From Fluviicola sp. (lineage in GTDB: Bacteria; Bacteroidota; Bacteroidia; Flavobacteriales_D; Crocinitomicaceae): a stretch of DNA of 64,000 bases. The notes beneath the pieces are model-generated. The model was not told the origin of the DNA, ran no database searches, and worked only from the letters and a program-made list of their open reading frames with translations. The stretch is from positions 126,089 through 190,088 of the forward strand of contig NVXV01000006.1 of assembly GCA_002734085.1 (NCBI GenBank). Direction: 5' to 3'. Position 1 is the stretch's first letter; each line of letters starts with the position of its first letter. Of the stretch, positions 8,660-17,734 are shown piece after piece. The position numbers and the translations under genes were made by a program.

Positions 8660-10098
8660 AAAGAATTTTAGTCATATTAGTTTTATTTTTATCCTATGTA
8701 TCTATAGGCCAAATTAACTTTTATAAAACTTATACGGGATCGGCATTTGATGAAGGACAAGGTGTAACACAACTACCTGACTCCAGCTATGCTATAACAG
8801 GAAGTTCTGCGGCATTTTCTGAACTTTCTGGTCAGGCTTACTTGATGCTTGTGGATAGTTTAGGAAATCATTTGTGGACAAAATCCTATGGAGGGAATGG
8901 TAGTGATTGGGGAAGGAGAGTTTTTCATAAGCCTGGAGTCGGATTCGTAATTGCTGGATACACAAGTACTACAGTTGATGGTAGTTTTAATTATTATATT
9001 ATTCAAACAGATGAGTCTGGTGTACTTGTTTCAGAAAAGAATTTTGGAACATCGAATTGGGAGCGACTTTGGGACGCGGTAATGCTCCCTGATGATGGTT
9101 TAATACTCGTTGGTGAAACAGAAGGAGAGAGTTCTGAACTGAAAGATATATATATCGTTAGAACAGATGATCAAGGTGATACCTTATGGACTAGAACAAT
9201 ATCTACGCAATACGATGATGTTGCTTACGCGGCTGAAATAATTAATGATACTACAGTTGTAATTGGCGGTGACTCTTGGGAAAACGATGAGCCAAGAAGT
9301 ACTATCATTAGTATGCATATTGATGGATTCATAAATTGGCAAACATATTATGGAGATATAGTTGAAACGGGAATACGAGACTTAAAATATTACAACAATA
9401 ATTTATATGCAGGTGGTTATATAGTTCAAATCACTAAAGACGATTGGGATTTATGGGCTTTGAAAACAGATATGAATGGAAACTTTGTTGAGGATTTAAC
9501 GGATGATCTGGAGGGAACGGACTTTCTTTCGAGTATAGCAGTTAAGAGCGCTAGTGATTTTTATATTGCGATTGTTTCAGATTCTCCAGATTTAGGTGTT
9601 TTTCCCGAAGGCACAGATGTATTTATCACTAAGTTCAATATTAATTTTGACTATAATGGATTTTCGAAAAGTTTTTCGGGTGTAAATTCAGATGTTACAA
9701 ATCAAATGATTAATACAATAGATAATGGAATTGTTTTTACAGGGACTTGCAGTGATGACAGAGTGCAGCCTTCGATGGGATCAGACATTATGATTGTTAA
9801 AATTGGGCCGAATGATGAAGCAATCACAACTGCTGATAATGGAAATGATTTAGTCAGTATAATTGAGTTTAATAATAAAGAAGGTTTTAAAACTTTCCCA
9901 AATCCAACTGCTGAAAAACTTTTTTTACCTGAAACACTAAAAGGCATGACTTACTCCATTTACAATAACTTAGGTAAAGAAGTTCAAGCTGGGGAGGTTG
10001 ACTCTTTTATAGATGTTTCTCGTTTTAAGTCAGGGATTTACCATATAAAGGTGCTCCAAGAGAATAAATATTCAACTGTAAGATTTATCAAGAAATAA
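8656..10098 (+). CDS. T9SS cargo protein with propeller-like repeats
   Basis: 480 residues. A signal peptide (cleavage near YVSIGQ) is followed by repeated units of the type seen in delta-60/propeller proteins: recurring G-x-D-x-A or DDGxxxxG turns, W-T-K or LWTR segments and DxxGD loops. The C-terminal ~75 residues (FKTFPNPTAEKLF, then GIYHIKV and a basic end) are a T9SS type A sorting tail, so the protein is probably exported and attached to the surface. It is the third gene of the overlapping operon with the lipoprotein and DUF5723 barrel. No enzyme motif is seen. Confidence 0.88.
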   Translation: MKRILVILVLFLSYVSIGQINFYKTYTGSAFDEGQGVTQLPDSSYAITGSSAAFSELSGQAYLMLVDSLGNHLWTKSYGGNGSDWGRRVFHKPGVGFVIAGYTSTTVDGSFNYYIIQTDESGVLVSEKNFGTSNWERLWDAVMLPDDGLILVGETEGESSELKDIYIVRTDDQGDTLWTRTISTQYDDVAYAAEIINDTTVVIGGDSWENDEPRSTIISMHIDGFINWQTYYGDIVETGIRDLKYYNNNLYAGGYIVQITKDDWDLWALKTDMNGNFVEDLTDDLEGTDFLSSIAVKSASDFYIAIVSDSPDLGVFPEGTDVFITKFNINFDYNGFSKSFSGVNSDVTNQMINTIDNGIVFTGTCSDDRVQPSMGSDIMIVKIGPNDEAITTADNGNDLVSIIEFNNKEGFKTFPNPTAEKLFLPETLKGMTYSIYNNLGKEVQAGEVDSFIDVSRFKSGIYHIKVLQENKYSTVRFIKK

Positions 10099-10145
10099 TC
10101 TTTTTATCCAATTAAATTCCCAATTTTGCGAGGGCAAATTAAAAT

Positions 10146-10865
10146 ATGAGTGTTAAAGATAAGATGAGGTCGTTGTTGAATTATGTTCATTTGGACTTAA
10201 CTCAAAACTTAAAGTACGATCGATTAACAAAAAAAATAATCAAACAGAATATTCTTCTTGAAAGCAATTGTATTGATATCGGTTGTCACAAAGGAGAGAT
10301 TCTTGAAATGGTGCTAACCCAAGCCCCAAAAGGTCGTCATTTTGCTTTTGAACCTCTTCCCACTTTTTATAAAGAGTTGGTAAGCAACTTTGAGAATAAA
10401 GCAACTATTTTCCCGTATGCATTGGCAGATGAATCGGGCGAAACCGTTTTTCATTTTGTGAAAAATGCACCAGCGTACAGTGGTATTCAAAAAAGAAAGT
10501 ATGCGGTTCAAGAACCTGATATTGAAAAAATAAATGTTGAGGTGAAACGCCTCGACGAAGTAATCCCTGACAATATTAAAATTGATTTTATCAAAATTGA
10601 TGTTGAAGGGGGGGAGTTTGATGTTTTGAAAGGAGGTAAAAATATTTTAGCGAAGTATCATCCTCTTTTGATTTTTGAATTTGGCAAAGGAGCAAGTGAT
10701 TTTTATAATGTTAAACCAATAGAGTTGTTTGAGTTTTTAACTAATCTCAACTATTCAATATATACACTGGATGCTTTCGTAAATAAAAATGAGCCTTTCA
10801 ACAAGGAGTCATTCGGTAAAGCTTACGAGAAGAATAAAGAATATTATTTTGTAGCGAAAGCGTGA
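10146..10865 (+). CDS. FkbM-family methyltransferase
   Basis: 239-residue SAM-dependent methyltransferase. SAM-binding motif I (CIDIGCHKGE) lies near residue 40, followed by FAFEPLP. The typical FkbM segment IDFIKIDVEGGEFDVLKG is around residues 147-165. Such enzymes often O-methylate sugars in polysaccharide or glycan synthesis. The gene starts 47 bp after the T9SS operon and converges with the KdsC-like gene, 12 bp away. The substrate is unknown. Confidence 0.9.
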   Translation: MSVKDKMRSLLNYVHLDLTQNLKYDRLTKKIIKQNILLESNCIDIGCHKGEILEMVLTQAPKGRHFAFEPLPTFYKELVSNFENKATIFPYALADESGETVFHFVKNAPAYSGIQKRKYAVQEPDIEKINVEVKRLDEVIPDNIKIDFIKIDVEGGEFDVLKGGKNILAKYHPLLIFEFGKGASDFYNVKPIELFEFLTNLNYSIYTLDAFVNKNEPFNKESFGKAYEKNKEYYFVAKA

Positions 10866-10877
10866 ATCTAGTTTCGC

Positions 10878-11393
10878 TTACCACTGATGAGATAAATCAC
10901 CAAACCATTTACCTTGTACTCGCAGTGTTTGTTCTATAACATCTCTTACACAGTGTTTGCCTCCGTTAAATGGTGATTGATAATCAGAAATAGCCTTTAT
11001 TTCAACAGCGGCATCTTGAGGACATGTAGCTACTCCTACTTGCTTCATGACATTATAATCTGGAATATCATCTCCCATGTATAGCACATTTTCATTTTTG
11101 AAATTGTACTTCTGTTTGAGAGTTTCATATACGTCTATTTTATTTTTTGACTTTAGAATGACTTCTTTAATGCCTAAATCCAGTAATCGCTTTTTGACTG
11201 AAACAGAGTTACCTCCTGTCATTACAAAAATATTGTAAGAGAGTTTTGAAGCATATTGCAAGGCGTAACCATCTCGGGAGTTTAATACCCGACAGACATC
11301 ACCATTTATTAAGTAAACACTACCGTCAGTTAGTACGCCATCGACATCAAAAATAAATGTGTCGATGTTTTTTAGTTTAGTTTTGTAACTCAT
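10878..11393 (-). CDS. kdsC: KdsC-type HAD phosphatase (KDO-8-phosphate phosphatase)
   Basis: 171 residues, the usual size of KdsC, with no cap domain. HAD motif I is FDVDGVLTDG (nucleophile Asp and acid/base Asp), motif II is MTGGNS, and the Mg-binding motif is YMGDDIPD. KdsC removes phosphate from 3-deoxy-D-manno-octulosonate 8-phosphate in lipopolysaccharide inner-core synthesis. The start abuts the DUF2520 gene stop with no gap, so the two are cotranscribed. Other sugar-phosphate specificities of the same C0 HAD fold cannot be excluded. Confidence 0.88.
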   Translation of the reverse strand: MSYKTKLKNIDTFIFDVDGVLTDGSVYLINGDVCRVLNSRDGYALQYASKLSYNIFVMTGGNSVSVKKRLLDLGIKEVILKSKNKIDVYETLKQKYNFKNENVLYMGDDIPDYNVMKQVGVATCPQDAAVEIKAISDYQSPFNGGKHCVRDVIEQTLRVQGKWFGDLSHQW

Positions 11394-12161
11394 TCACTTT
11401 GTGTTATGATTTATAATTGATTTGCTTAACATCTGATAAATCTCTTTTGTTTGACTATCTAATTCACTCAAATGTTTCTCAATTATTTTTGAATCCTTCC
11501 GTTTCGCAGGGCCTGTTTGTGCCATTGAAGGTGTAACATCTTGTACTTTTTCGGCAGTCTCAAGAATTAGAGGTTTTAAGATGGCGAATGGCAAATGATG
11601 ATTCTTCATGTGTAAATCCGCCAAGTGGTATAAGTGATTTGTAAAGTTGTTTACCATAACCGCCGCAATATGAATTTGAAATCTCTCTGCCGAACTAGTA
11701 AATCGAACTGTCTCACTTAATTCGTTTGCGCAATTTCTTAATGAATTGGCAAATTCTTCATTGCCTGATTCTATCAGCAATGGAATCGAATCAAACGATA
11801 TATCGCGTGACTTTGTAAATGTCTGTAACGGATAGAAAACACCAATTTTGTCTTTCTTTGGAAAACTTTCTAGAGAAACACTACCAGAAGTGTAAGCAAT
11901 TGGTAAATGATTAGGAATAGTATCGACAATTTCTTCGATTGCGCTATCGCTAACACATATCATGATCAAATCCGTGCTTTTCGGTATATCATTTATATTC
12001 TCGAAAGAAATTGTTTTTAAATCATCAGCTAGTTGCAATGCATTTTTCTTCGTTCTTCCCCAAACTCCATCTATTTGGAAATTGTTTTTTTTTAATGCTC
12101 TCCCCAGATGATGTGCTACATTACCCGTTCCTACAATTGATATTCGCTTGATTTCTTTCAT
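11394..12161 (-). CDS. Rossmann-fold protein with DUF2520 domain
   Basis: 255 residues. The N-terminus carries a dinucleotide-binding motif (IVGTGNVAHHLGRAL), and the C-terminal ~125 residues match DUF2520, an all-helical domain like that of 6-phosphogluconate or ketopantoate reductases (IHIAAVMVNNFTNHLY). It is likely an NAD(P)-dependent oxidoreductase of unknown substrate. It is the first gene of a two-gene unit with kdsC, a pairing I would expect in Bacteroidota. Confidence 0.88.
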   Translation of the reverse strand: MKEIKRISIVGTGNVAHHLGRALKKNNFQIDGVWGRTKKNALQLADDLKTISFENINDIPKSTDLIMICVSDSAIEEIVDTIPNHLPIAYTSGSVSLESFPKKDKIGVFYPLQTFTKSRDISFDSIPLLIESGNEEFANSLRNCANELSETVRFTSSAERFQIHIAAVMVNNFTNHLYHLADLHMKNHHLPFAILKPLILETAEKVQDVTPSMAQTGPAKRKDSKIIEKHLSELDSQTKEIYQMLSKSIINHNTK

Positions 12162-12238
12162 CTGTCGTAAAAGTACAATTGTTGTTCAATATCTCCCAAA
12201 AAAATCATAAAAACCAAAACCAGCCATCTTTGTTTATG

Positions 12239-12246
12239 TATCTTTG
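12239..12246 (+). promoter_or_regulatory. Putative -7 promoter element (TATCTTTG)
   Basis: A perfect match to the Bacteroidota -7 consensus TAnnTTTG, 28 bases upstream of the cytochrome c synthetase ATG. No clear TTG is seen at -33. Confidence 0.5.
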
Positions 12247-12274
12247 TACTCAAATATAGATATACAAGTATAAT

Positions 12275-15200
12275 ATGGACAAGTTAATTAAAGAGTTGTT
12301 TTCCATGAGAATGATGGCGTTAGGATTGCTCATTTTTCTAGTGGCTATAGCTAAAGCAACTTTTATCGAATCTGATTTTGGTACTCCTGCATCTAAAATT
12401 GCTATTTATAACACATGGTGGTTCGAAGTTTTGTTGTTGTATTTGTCTTTGAGCTTAATCGTTAATATTTTTCGATATAGAATGTACCAAAAAGGAAAGA
12501 TTGCTATTCTCGCTTTTCACCTTTCTTTTTTAATAATCATTTTTGGAGCTGCATTAACGCGTTATGTTGGTTTTGAAGGTCAAATGAGAATAAAAGAAGG
12601 GCAAACTACAAATGTGATTTTTAGTGGTGATCCCTATTTATCCATAAAGGCAAATGACGGAGTTAATGAATTTACTTACGAAGAGCAACGTTGGCTATCT
12701 GAGGGCAGAGAAAACCCTTTTGAAATAGATTTTCAACTACCAAATCAACCCGAGGTTGAGATTGAATACGTTTCGTATGTAGAAAACATGCGTGATACGA
12801 TTCTAATAAATGATACGCTAGATGGTAAAGCGCTGGAGTTTGTTATTGCTGGTCAGAATAACTATTTATTTGCGGGCAAAGAAAAACAAATAGGAGGTCT
12901 AAACTTTTCATTTGAAAAAGAGAATGCTATTCCTGGAGTGCGAATCTGGGAGGAAAACAGAGTGCTATATATTCAGTCTATCAAACCCTTTCAGAGTGTT
13001 GACATGTCTAAATTAACTCGTGAAGACAGAATGAAAAACAAACTCGACTCGAGTCAAGTCAATATTATACCAGCTGATACTGCAGTACGTTTTAACTCGG
13101 GAAGACTTTATATGATAGGTAACGAAAGTCTAATGTTCAGAGAGTATCGTAAAAACATTGAAAAGACACGTATTAAACTTAAGAAAAGGAAGGAAGGAAC
13201 GAATTTCTTAACGATTCGACTTAAAAGTGGAGAGGCTGAAAAACTTGTAGAACTTCCTGCAAATACTGATTGGATTTTAGATGGTAACTTCTTTGAATTT
13301 GCTGGATTGAAATTTGAGGTAGGTTATGGCGCAAAGCCGATAGAACTTCCGTTTTCAGTAAAATGTAACGACTTCCAACTCGATAAATATTCTGGTTCTA
13401 CTTTACCGAGTTCCTTCGCCTCAGAAGTAACAGTTATTGATGAGGCAAATAATGTTAGAAAGAATCAACGAATTTTCATGAATAACGTGATGGATTATCG
13501 TGGATTTAGATTTTTTCAATCGAGTTATTATCCAGATGAGTCAGGAACAATTTTAAGCGTGAATTACGATTGGTGGGGAACAAATGTTACTTACTTGGGT
13601 TATCTTTTAATGGCGATTGGAATGGTTTTATCGCTTTTGGCTCCAGTGGGGCGATTTAGAGATTTGAATCGCGCTATCGATAAATCAAGATATAATCGCG
13701 CCAAAATGATGAGAGTTCTTGTATTGTTTCTAGGACTTGGTTTAACTCAGTCAGTTATTGCACATGAGGACTCTACAAATGTAGATCATGCGCACCAACA
13801 TGACGATCACGACCATTCTCATGAGCATGAAGGTAGTGCAGATCATGACCACAATCATTCTGCTGAACACAATCACGAGAATGAATCAAAAGCTCCGAAA
13901 TTCAAAGAAGAGGAGGTTTCATTTTCTTATATCACGAAAGAGCAGTCTGATGAAATTGCCAGTTTATTGGTTCAAGATTACGATGGAAGGATCATTCCTT
14001 TTCATACCCTTTCAGATAAGGTACTAAGAAAAGTTTATCGTGATGATGAGTATCAAGGTAAAAATCCAGTTCAAGTGATGATGGCATTTCATCTTTATGG
14101 ACCTAGATATTGGATGGATAAAGAGCTTATTTTCGTTTCGAATAAGATTAGAGATCAATTAGGTACTAAAAAACATGCATCACTCCAAGACTTGCAAGAT
14201 GAAAGTGGTGCATTTAAGTGGACAGAGGACTATGAAAAAGCACATGGTAAACCAGATTCTAAAAAGAATGAATATGATAAAAAGCTAATCAAATTAGCAG
14301 AGAGGTATCGAATAATGAAAGAGATATTTGCTTTCCAACATTTCCGCGTTGTTCCAATTCCTAACGATCCAAATAGTACATGGATTTGGCCATTTGCTCA
14401 AGAATTGAAAGACAAGGATAGAACAGGAAATGATTTAGCAACGAATTTCTTACGAACTATGTATGCTGTCACGCAAGGGAAAGCAAAATTCTCTGATGCA
14501 CAGCAATATTTAACTCCTTTAAAAACTTTGCAATGGGAGAAAGTAGAGGAGTACAGACAATTAAGACCGTTTGAGGAGCTTCCTACAAAAAGTAAGGTTA
14601 AGGCAGAGATTGCCTATAATAAATATAATATTTATGATACAGTTAAGAATGTATATTTTTTGACAGGATTTATATTGCTTATTCTGTTTTTTATCAGAAC
14701 ACTTATGCTTCCAACTGAGAAAACAGAAAGAAGGATAAGAAATATAAGTATTCCATTCAATTTGATCATTTTTGTTGCGTTCCTGTCGCACACAGTTGGA
14801 TTAGCTTTTCTATGGTATATTACGGGTCGTGCCCCTTGGAGTAATGGCTATGAAGCATTATTATTCATCTCGTGGGGAGTTGTTTTGGTCGGTTTGTTTT
14901 TTACGAAGAGAATCCCCGTTATACTTGCAGTTACAGCAATTTTGGCATCTATGATTTTGTTCGTTACAGAACTAAATTTATTAGATCCCGAAATTACTCC
15001 TTTACAACCTGTTCTTAAATCATATTGGCTTATGATTCATGTGGCAATAATTACTTTGTCCTATTGTTTTTTAGGTGTCTCTGCAATTCTAGGACTGTTA
15101 AATTTAATATTGTACTTAACAAAAAATAAAGGAAATAAAAAACGTCTTCAAATGAATATAAATGAAATCACTTCTGTTTCAGAAATGATTATGATTATTG

Positions 15201-15577
15201 GTTTGTTCATGCTAACAATTGGAACTTTCTTAGGAGGAGTCTGGGCAAATGAATCATGGGGAAGATACTGGGGATGGGATCCAAAGGAGACATGGGCTTT
15301 AGTGTCTGTTTTGACGTATGCAATTATTCTGCACTTGAGATTTATTCCTGGACTAAGTAATAAGTTTGTTTTTAATATCGTTAGCTTCTGGGGGTATTCG
15401 GCAATCCTTTTTACCTTTTTTGGAGTAAACTTCAAACTTGTAGGACTTCACTCATATGCCCAAGGTGATGGTGTTGCTGAAACTCCTTCCTGGGTAATTT
15501 GGACTACTTTATTTTTTGCGTTATTTACATTAGCAAGTATTATCAAGTACCTAGTAGATAAATATCAAAAAGCTTAG
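12275..15577 (+). CDS. ccsBA: Fused CcsB(ResB)-CcsA cytochrome c heme lyase
   Basis: 1100-residue System II cytochrome c synthetase, which exports heme and attaches it to CXXCH apocytochromes on the periplasmic side. The N-terminal part is ResB/CcsB-like, with membrane helices near residues 12-30, 47-65 and 75-92, a large periplasmic region, and a helix near 435-455. After an internal hydrophobic segment (about 478-494) comes a His-rich loop (about 500-535). The C-terminal CcsA domain has about seven helices and the WWD signature WGWDPKETW near residue 995, plus conserved His in SHTVGLAF, MIHVAI and LHSYA. A soluble insert of about 230 residues lies between the halves. It is followed 34 bp later by bshB1. 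Confidence 0.93.
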   Translation: MDKLIKELFSMRMMALGLLIFLVAIAKATFIESDFGTPASKIAIYNTWWFEVLLLYLSLSLIVNIFRYRMYQKGKIAILAFHLSFLIIIFGAALTRYVGFEGQMRIKEGQTTNVIFSGDPYLSIKANDGVNEFTYEEQRWLSEGRENPFEIDFQLPNQPEVEIEYVSYVENMRDTILINDTLDGKALEFVIAGQNNYLFAGKEKQIGGLNFSFEKENAIPGVRIWEENRVLYIQSIKPFQSVDMSKLTREDRMKNKLDSSQVNIIPADTAVRFNSGRLYMIGNESLMFREYRKNIEKTRIKLKKRKEGTNFLTIRLKSGEAEKLVELPANTDWILDGNFFEFAGLKFEVGYGAKPIELPFSVKCNDFQLDKYSGSTLPSSFASEVTVIDEANNVRKNQRIFMNNVMDYRGFRFFQSSYYPDESGTILSVNYDWWGTNVTYLGYLLMAIGMVLSLLAPVGRFRDLNRAIDKSRYNRAKMMRVLVLFLGLGLTQSVIAHEDSTNVDHAHQHDDHDHSHEHEGSADHDHNHSAEHNHENESKAPKFKEEEVSFSYITKEQSDEIASLLVQDYDGRIIPFHTLSDKVLRKVYRDDEYQGKNPVQVMMAFHLYGPRYWMDKELIFVSNKIRDQLGTKKHASLQDLQDESGAFKWTEDYEKAHGKPDSKKNEYDKKLIKLAERYRIMKEIFAFQHFRVVPIPNDPNSTWIWPFAQELKDKDRTGNDLATNFLRTMYAVTQGKAKFSDAQQYLTPLKTLQWEKVEEYRQLRPFEELPTKSKVKAEIAYNKYNIYDTVKNVYFLTGFILLILFFIRTLMLPTEKTERRIRNISIPFNLIIFVAFLSHTVGLAFLWYITGRAPWSNGYEALLFISWGVVLVGLFFTKRIPVILAVTAILASMILFVTELNLLDPEITPLQPVLKSYWLMIHVAIITLSYCFLGVSAILGLLNLILYLTKNKGNKKRLQMNINEITSVSEMIMIIGLFMLTIGTFLGGVWANESWGRYWGWDPKETWALVSVLTYAIILHLRFIPGLSNKFVFNIVSFWGYSAILFTFFGVNFKLVGLHSYAQGDGVAETPSWVIWTTLFFALFTLASIIKYLVDKYQKA

Positions 15578-15611
15578 TGTATTTCTTAAAAACGTTCATA
15601 AAGATTTAAAA

Positions 15612-16334
15612 ATGGCTGAAAAAGTTGACATATTAGCAATTGGCGCACATCCTGATGATGTGGAACTTTCTGCGGGAGGAACTATAGCCAAACACATTAA
15701 AGAGGGTAAAAAAGTAGCAATTGTTGATCTCACAGAAGGTGAACTAGGTTCACGGGGGACTGTAAGAACACGTTATGAAGAAGCAGCTAATGCAGCAAAA
15801 ATATTAGGTGTTACACATAGGGAAAACACACGTTTGGCAGATGGTTTTTTTGAGGAGGATAGAGATAGTTTAGTTCGATTGATTCGGCAGATTCGCCATT
15901 ATCAACCAGAAATTGTTTTGACAAATGCTATTTCAGATAGACACCCTGATCACGGTCGAGGGGCTTCTTTTGTGTCCCGAGCTTGTTTTTTAGCAGGATT
16001 GCTTAAGATAGAAACTTCTAGAGATGATGTTCCACAGGATAAATGGAGACCAAAAGCGGTTTATCACTACATACAGGATAGATATATTAAACCAGATTTT
16101 GTTATCGATGTAACTGAGTTTAAAGACCAGAAAGTAGAAGCAATAAAGGCTTATGAAACTCAGTTTTACAAAGAAGGAATGAAAGGCCCAAAAACACCAA
16201 TCTCTGGAAAAGATTTTATGGATTACATCGAATCTAGAATGATTCAATTTGGTCGAGATATAAATGTGAAATATGCTGAAGGTTTTACGGTGGAACGTAC
16301 TCCAGGAGTAAATTCCTTGTTTGAACTAATTTAA
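15612..16334 (+). CDS. bshB1: Bacillithiol biosynthesis deacetylase BshB1
   Basis: 240-residue LmbE-family zinc deacetylase. The zinc-binding AHPDDVE motif is at residues 12-18, with GELGSRGT and the second His motif SDRHPDHGRGA further on. BshB1 removes the acetyl group from GlcNAc-malate to give GlcN-malate, the second step of bacillithiol synthesis, and the family is known from Bacteroidota and Firmicutes. BshA and BshC are not next to it. The glycosyltransferase downstream is not of BshA type by its N-terminus. Another LmbE substrate is possible but less likely. Confidence 0.9.
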   Translation: MAEKVDILAIGAHPDDVELSAGGTIAKHIKEGKKVAIVDLTEGELGSRGTVRTRYEEAANAAKILGVTHRENTRLADGFFEEDRDSLVRLIRQIRHYQPEIVLTNAISDRHPDHGRGASFVSRACFLAGLLKIETSRDDVPQDKWRPKAVYHYIQDRYIKPDFVIDVTEFKDQKVEAIKAYETQFYKEGMKGPKTPISGKDFMDYIESRMIQFGRDINVKYAEGFTVERTPGVNSLFELI

Positions 16335-16390
16335 CTTTCTATTGCAGGGATGCAACTATTTCTTTATTATTGAGAATTAGAAACTTAATT

Positions 16391-17539
16391 GTGGTGCAAA
16401 AAAAACGCATATTATTTTTAGCCAGTTGGTATCCAAGTCGTGAAAATGATGCGTTAGGCAATTTTGTGCAACGCCATGCTGAAGTCGCAAATCAAGTTGC
16501 AGATGTAACCGTACTTTACGCTGTTTCAAGTTTTAAAAGTAACTCTATTGAGTTTGAAAGAAAGAATATTAATGGAGTAGATACATTGATTATTTTCTAC
16601 CCAAAAGTTAAAACTAATCTCCCCTTAATAAAGCAACTTTTATCCAAGAAAAAATACCTAAACGTATTAAAAAAGGGATTCGATTACTTGAACACAGATT
16701 TTGATCTAGTTCATTTAAACGAAGCATTTCCAGCAGGACTGTTTGCGCTCTACTTAAAGAATAAGAAGTCGTTGAATTATGTGTTAACTGTGCATTGGAC
16801 AGGATATTTGGACCATACCAAAACGTTTGAAGAACTTTCTTTTTATGAGCGTTATTTGCATAAAAAGATATTCAGAAGGGCATCGAAGGTCTTTCCAGTG
16901 TCTGATCATTTAGGAAATTCCTTGAAGAAATTAAACTTGATAAATGAATATGAAGTTATCCCTAATGTTGTAAATAATGAGATTTTCTATCCAAAAAAAC
17001 AAAAGGATGCGAGTGTAATAACCCGGTTTTTACATGTCTCTTCATTTAAAAATAAACAAAAGAACGTTGTTGAGATGCTTAAAGCATTTAAAAATGTGCA
17101 AGAAAAACAACATGATTTTATTTTACATTTGATTACTGAAGGCGATAAATCAGAAGTATGGAAATTAATTGATCAAATTGGAATTGAGCCGTCGAAATGT
17201 GAAGTAGAAGAAAAGGCAAAACCGTCAAGAGTTGCAGAAGCTATGAAGTTGGCGGATTGTTTTGTCTTATTTAGTAATTATGAAACTTTCTCTGTTGTAA
17301 TTGCAGAGGCTTGGATGTCGGGTATTCCTACTATTTACTCACGATGTGGGGGGTTAACGGAAATTTCTAACCCTGAACTCGGAGTCCGAATTGAAAAGAA
17401 TGACACCCAAGCTTTAACTAAGGCTATATTAGATTTTAATAGAGAGGACTACGAGAAAGATATAATAATATCTCAGTCGAGTGATTTTAAGGTAGATGTG
17501 ATAGCTCAAAAATTCCTTGATGTCTATAGCGTACTCTAA
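16391..17539 (+). CDS. Glycosyltransferase family 4
   Basis: GT-B fold glycosyltransferase of about 382 residues. The N-terminal domain opens KKRILFLASWYPS. The C-terminal domain carries the nucleotide-sugar-binding region, with a SNYETFSVVIAEAWMSG segment and IPTIYSRCGG. There is no in-frame ATG near the domain start. GTG at 16391 is chosen, but TTG at 16370 and GTG at 16394 are equally defensible. It starts about 55 bases after bshB1 and may be cotranscribed. The sequence fits LPS or capsule glycosyltransferases. The substrate is unknown. Confidence 0.87.
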   Translation: MVQKKRILFLASWYPSRENDALGNFVQRHAEVANQVADVTVLYAVSSFKSNSIEFERKNINGVDTLIIFYPKVKTNLPLIKQLLSKKKYLNVLKKGFDYLNTDFDLVHLNEAFPAGLFALYLKNKKSLNYVLTVHWTGYLDHTKTFEELSFYERYLHKKIFRRASKVFPVSDHLGNSLKKLNLINEYEVIPNVVNNEIFYPKKQKDASVITRFLHVSSFKNKQKNVVEMLKAFKNVQEKQHDFILHLITEGDKSEVWKLIDQIGIEPSKCEVEEKAKPSRVAEAMKLADCFVLFSNYETFSVVIAEAWMSGIPTIYSRCGGLTEISNPELGVRIEKNDTQALTKAILDFNREDYEKDIIISQSSDFKVDVIAQKFLDVYSVL

Positions 17540-17675
17540 GATTTGATTTTAAGTACATATTCAATTTCAGCATTTAGGTAGATTAAATTGTAAATAGCTA
17601 AGCTAAAGGATTGTGTAATTTCTAAATCAATTTTATTTAAGATGTTAAATAAATTATTCTAGAGAAGTTAAACAA

Positions 17676-17706
17676 TTGGTTTATAAGTTATATTTCCTTA
17701 CTTTTG
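17676..17706 (+). promoter_or_regulatory. Putative promoter, TTG-N20-TACTTTTG
   Basis: TTG at 17676-17678 and TACTTTTG at 17699-17706 match the Bacteroidota -33/-7 arrangement with a 20-base spacer. The ATG of the PA-domain gene follows 28 bases later. Confidence 0.6.
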
Positions 17707-17734
17707 AATTTAAACATTTTTAAATTAAATTACT

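Noticed and set aside
10851-10879. AGCGAAA / TTTCGCT hairpin at the end of the FkbM gene as a terminator
   Set aside because: It lies in coding sequence and has no run of T after it.
16391-17539. Identification of the glycosyltransferase as BshA
   Set aside because: It follows bshB1 but begins KKRILFLASWYPS and lacks the BshA N-terminal pattern, so only a general GT4 call is made.
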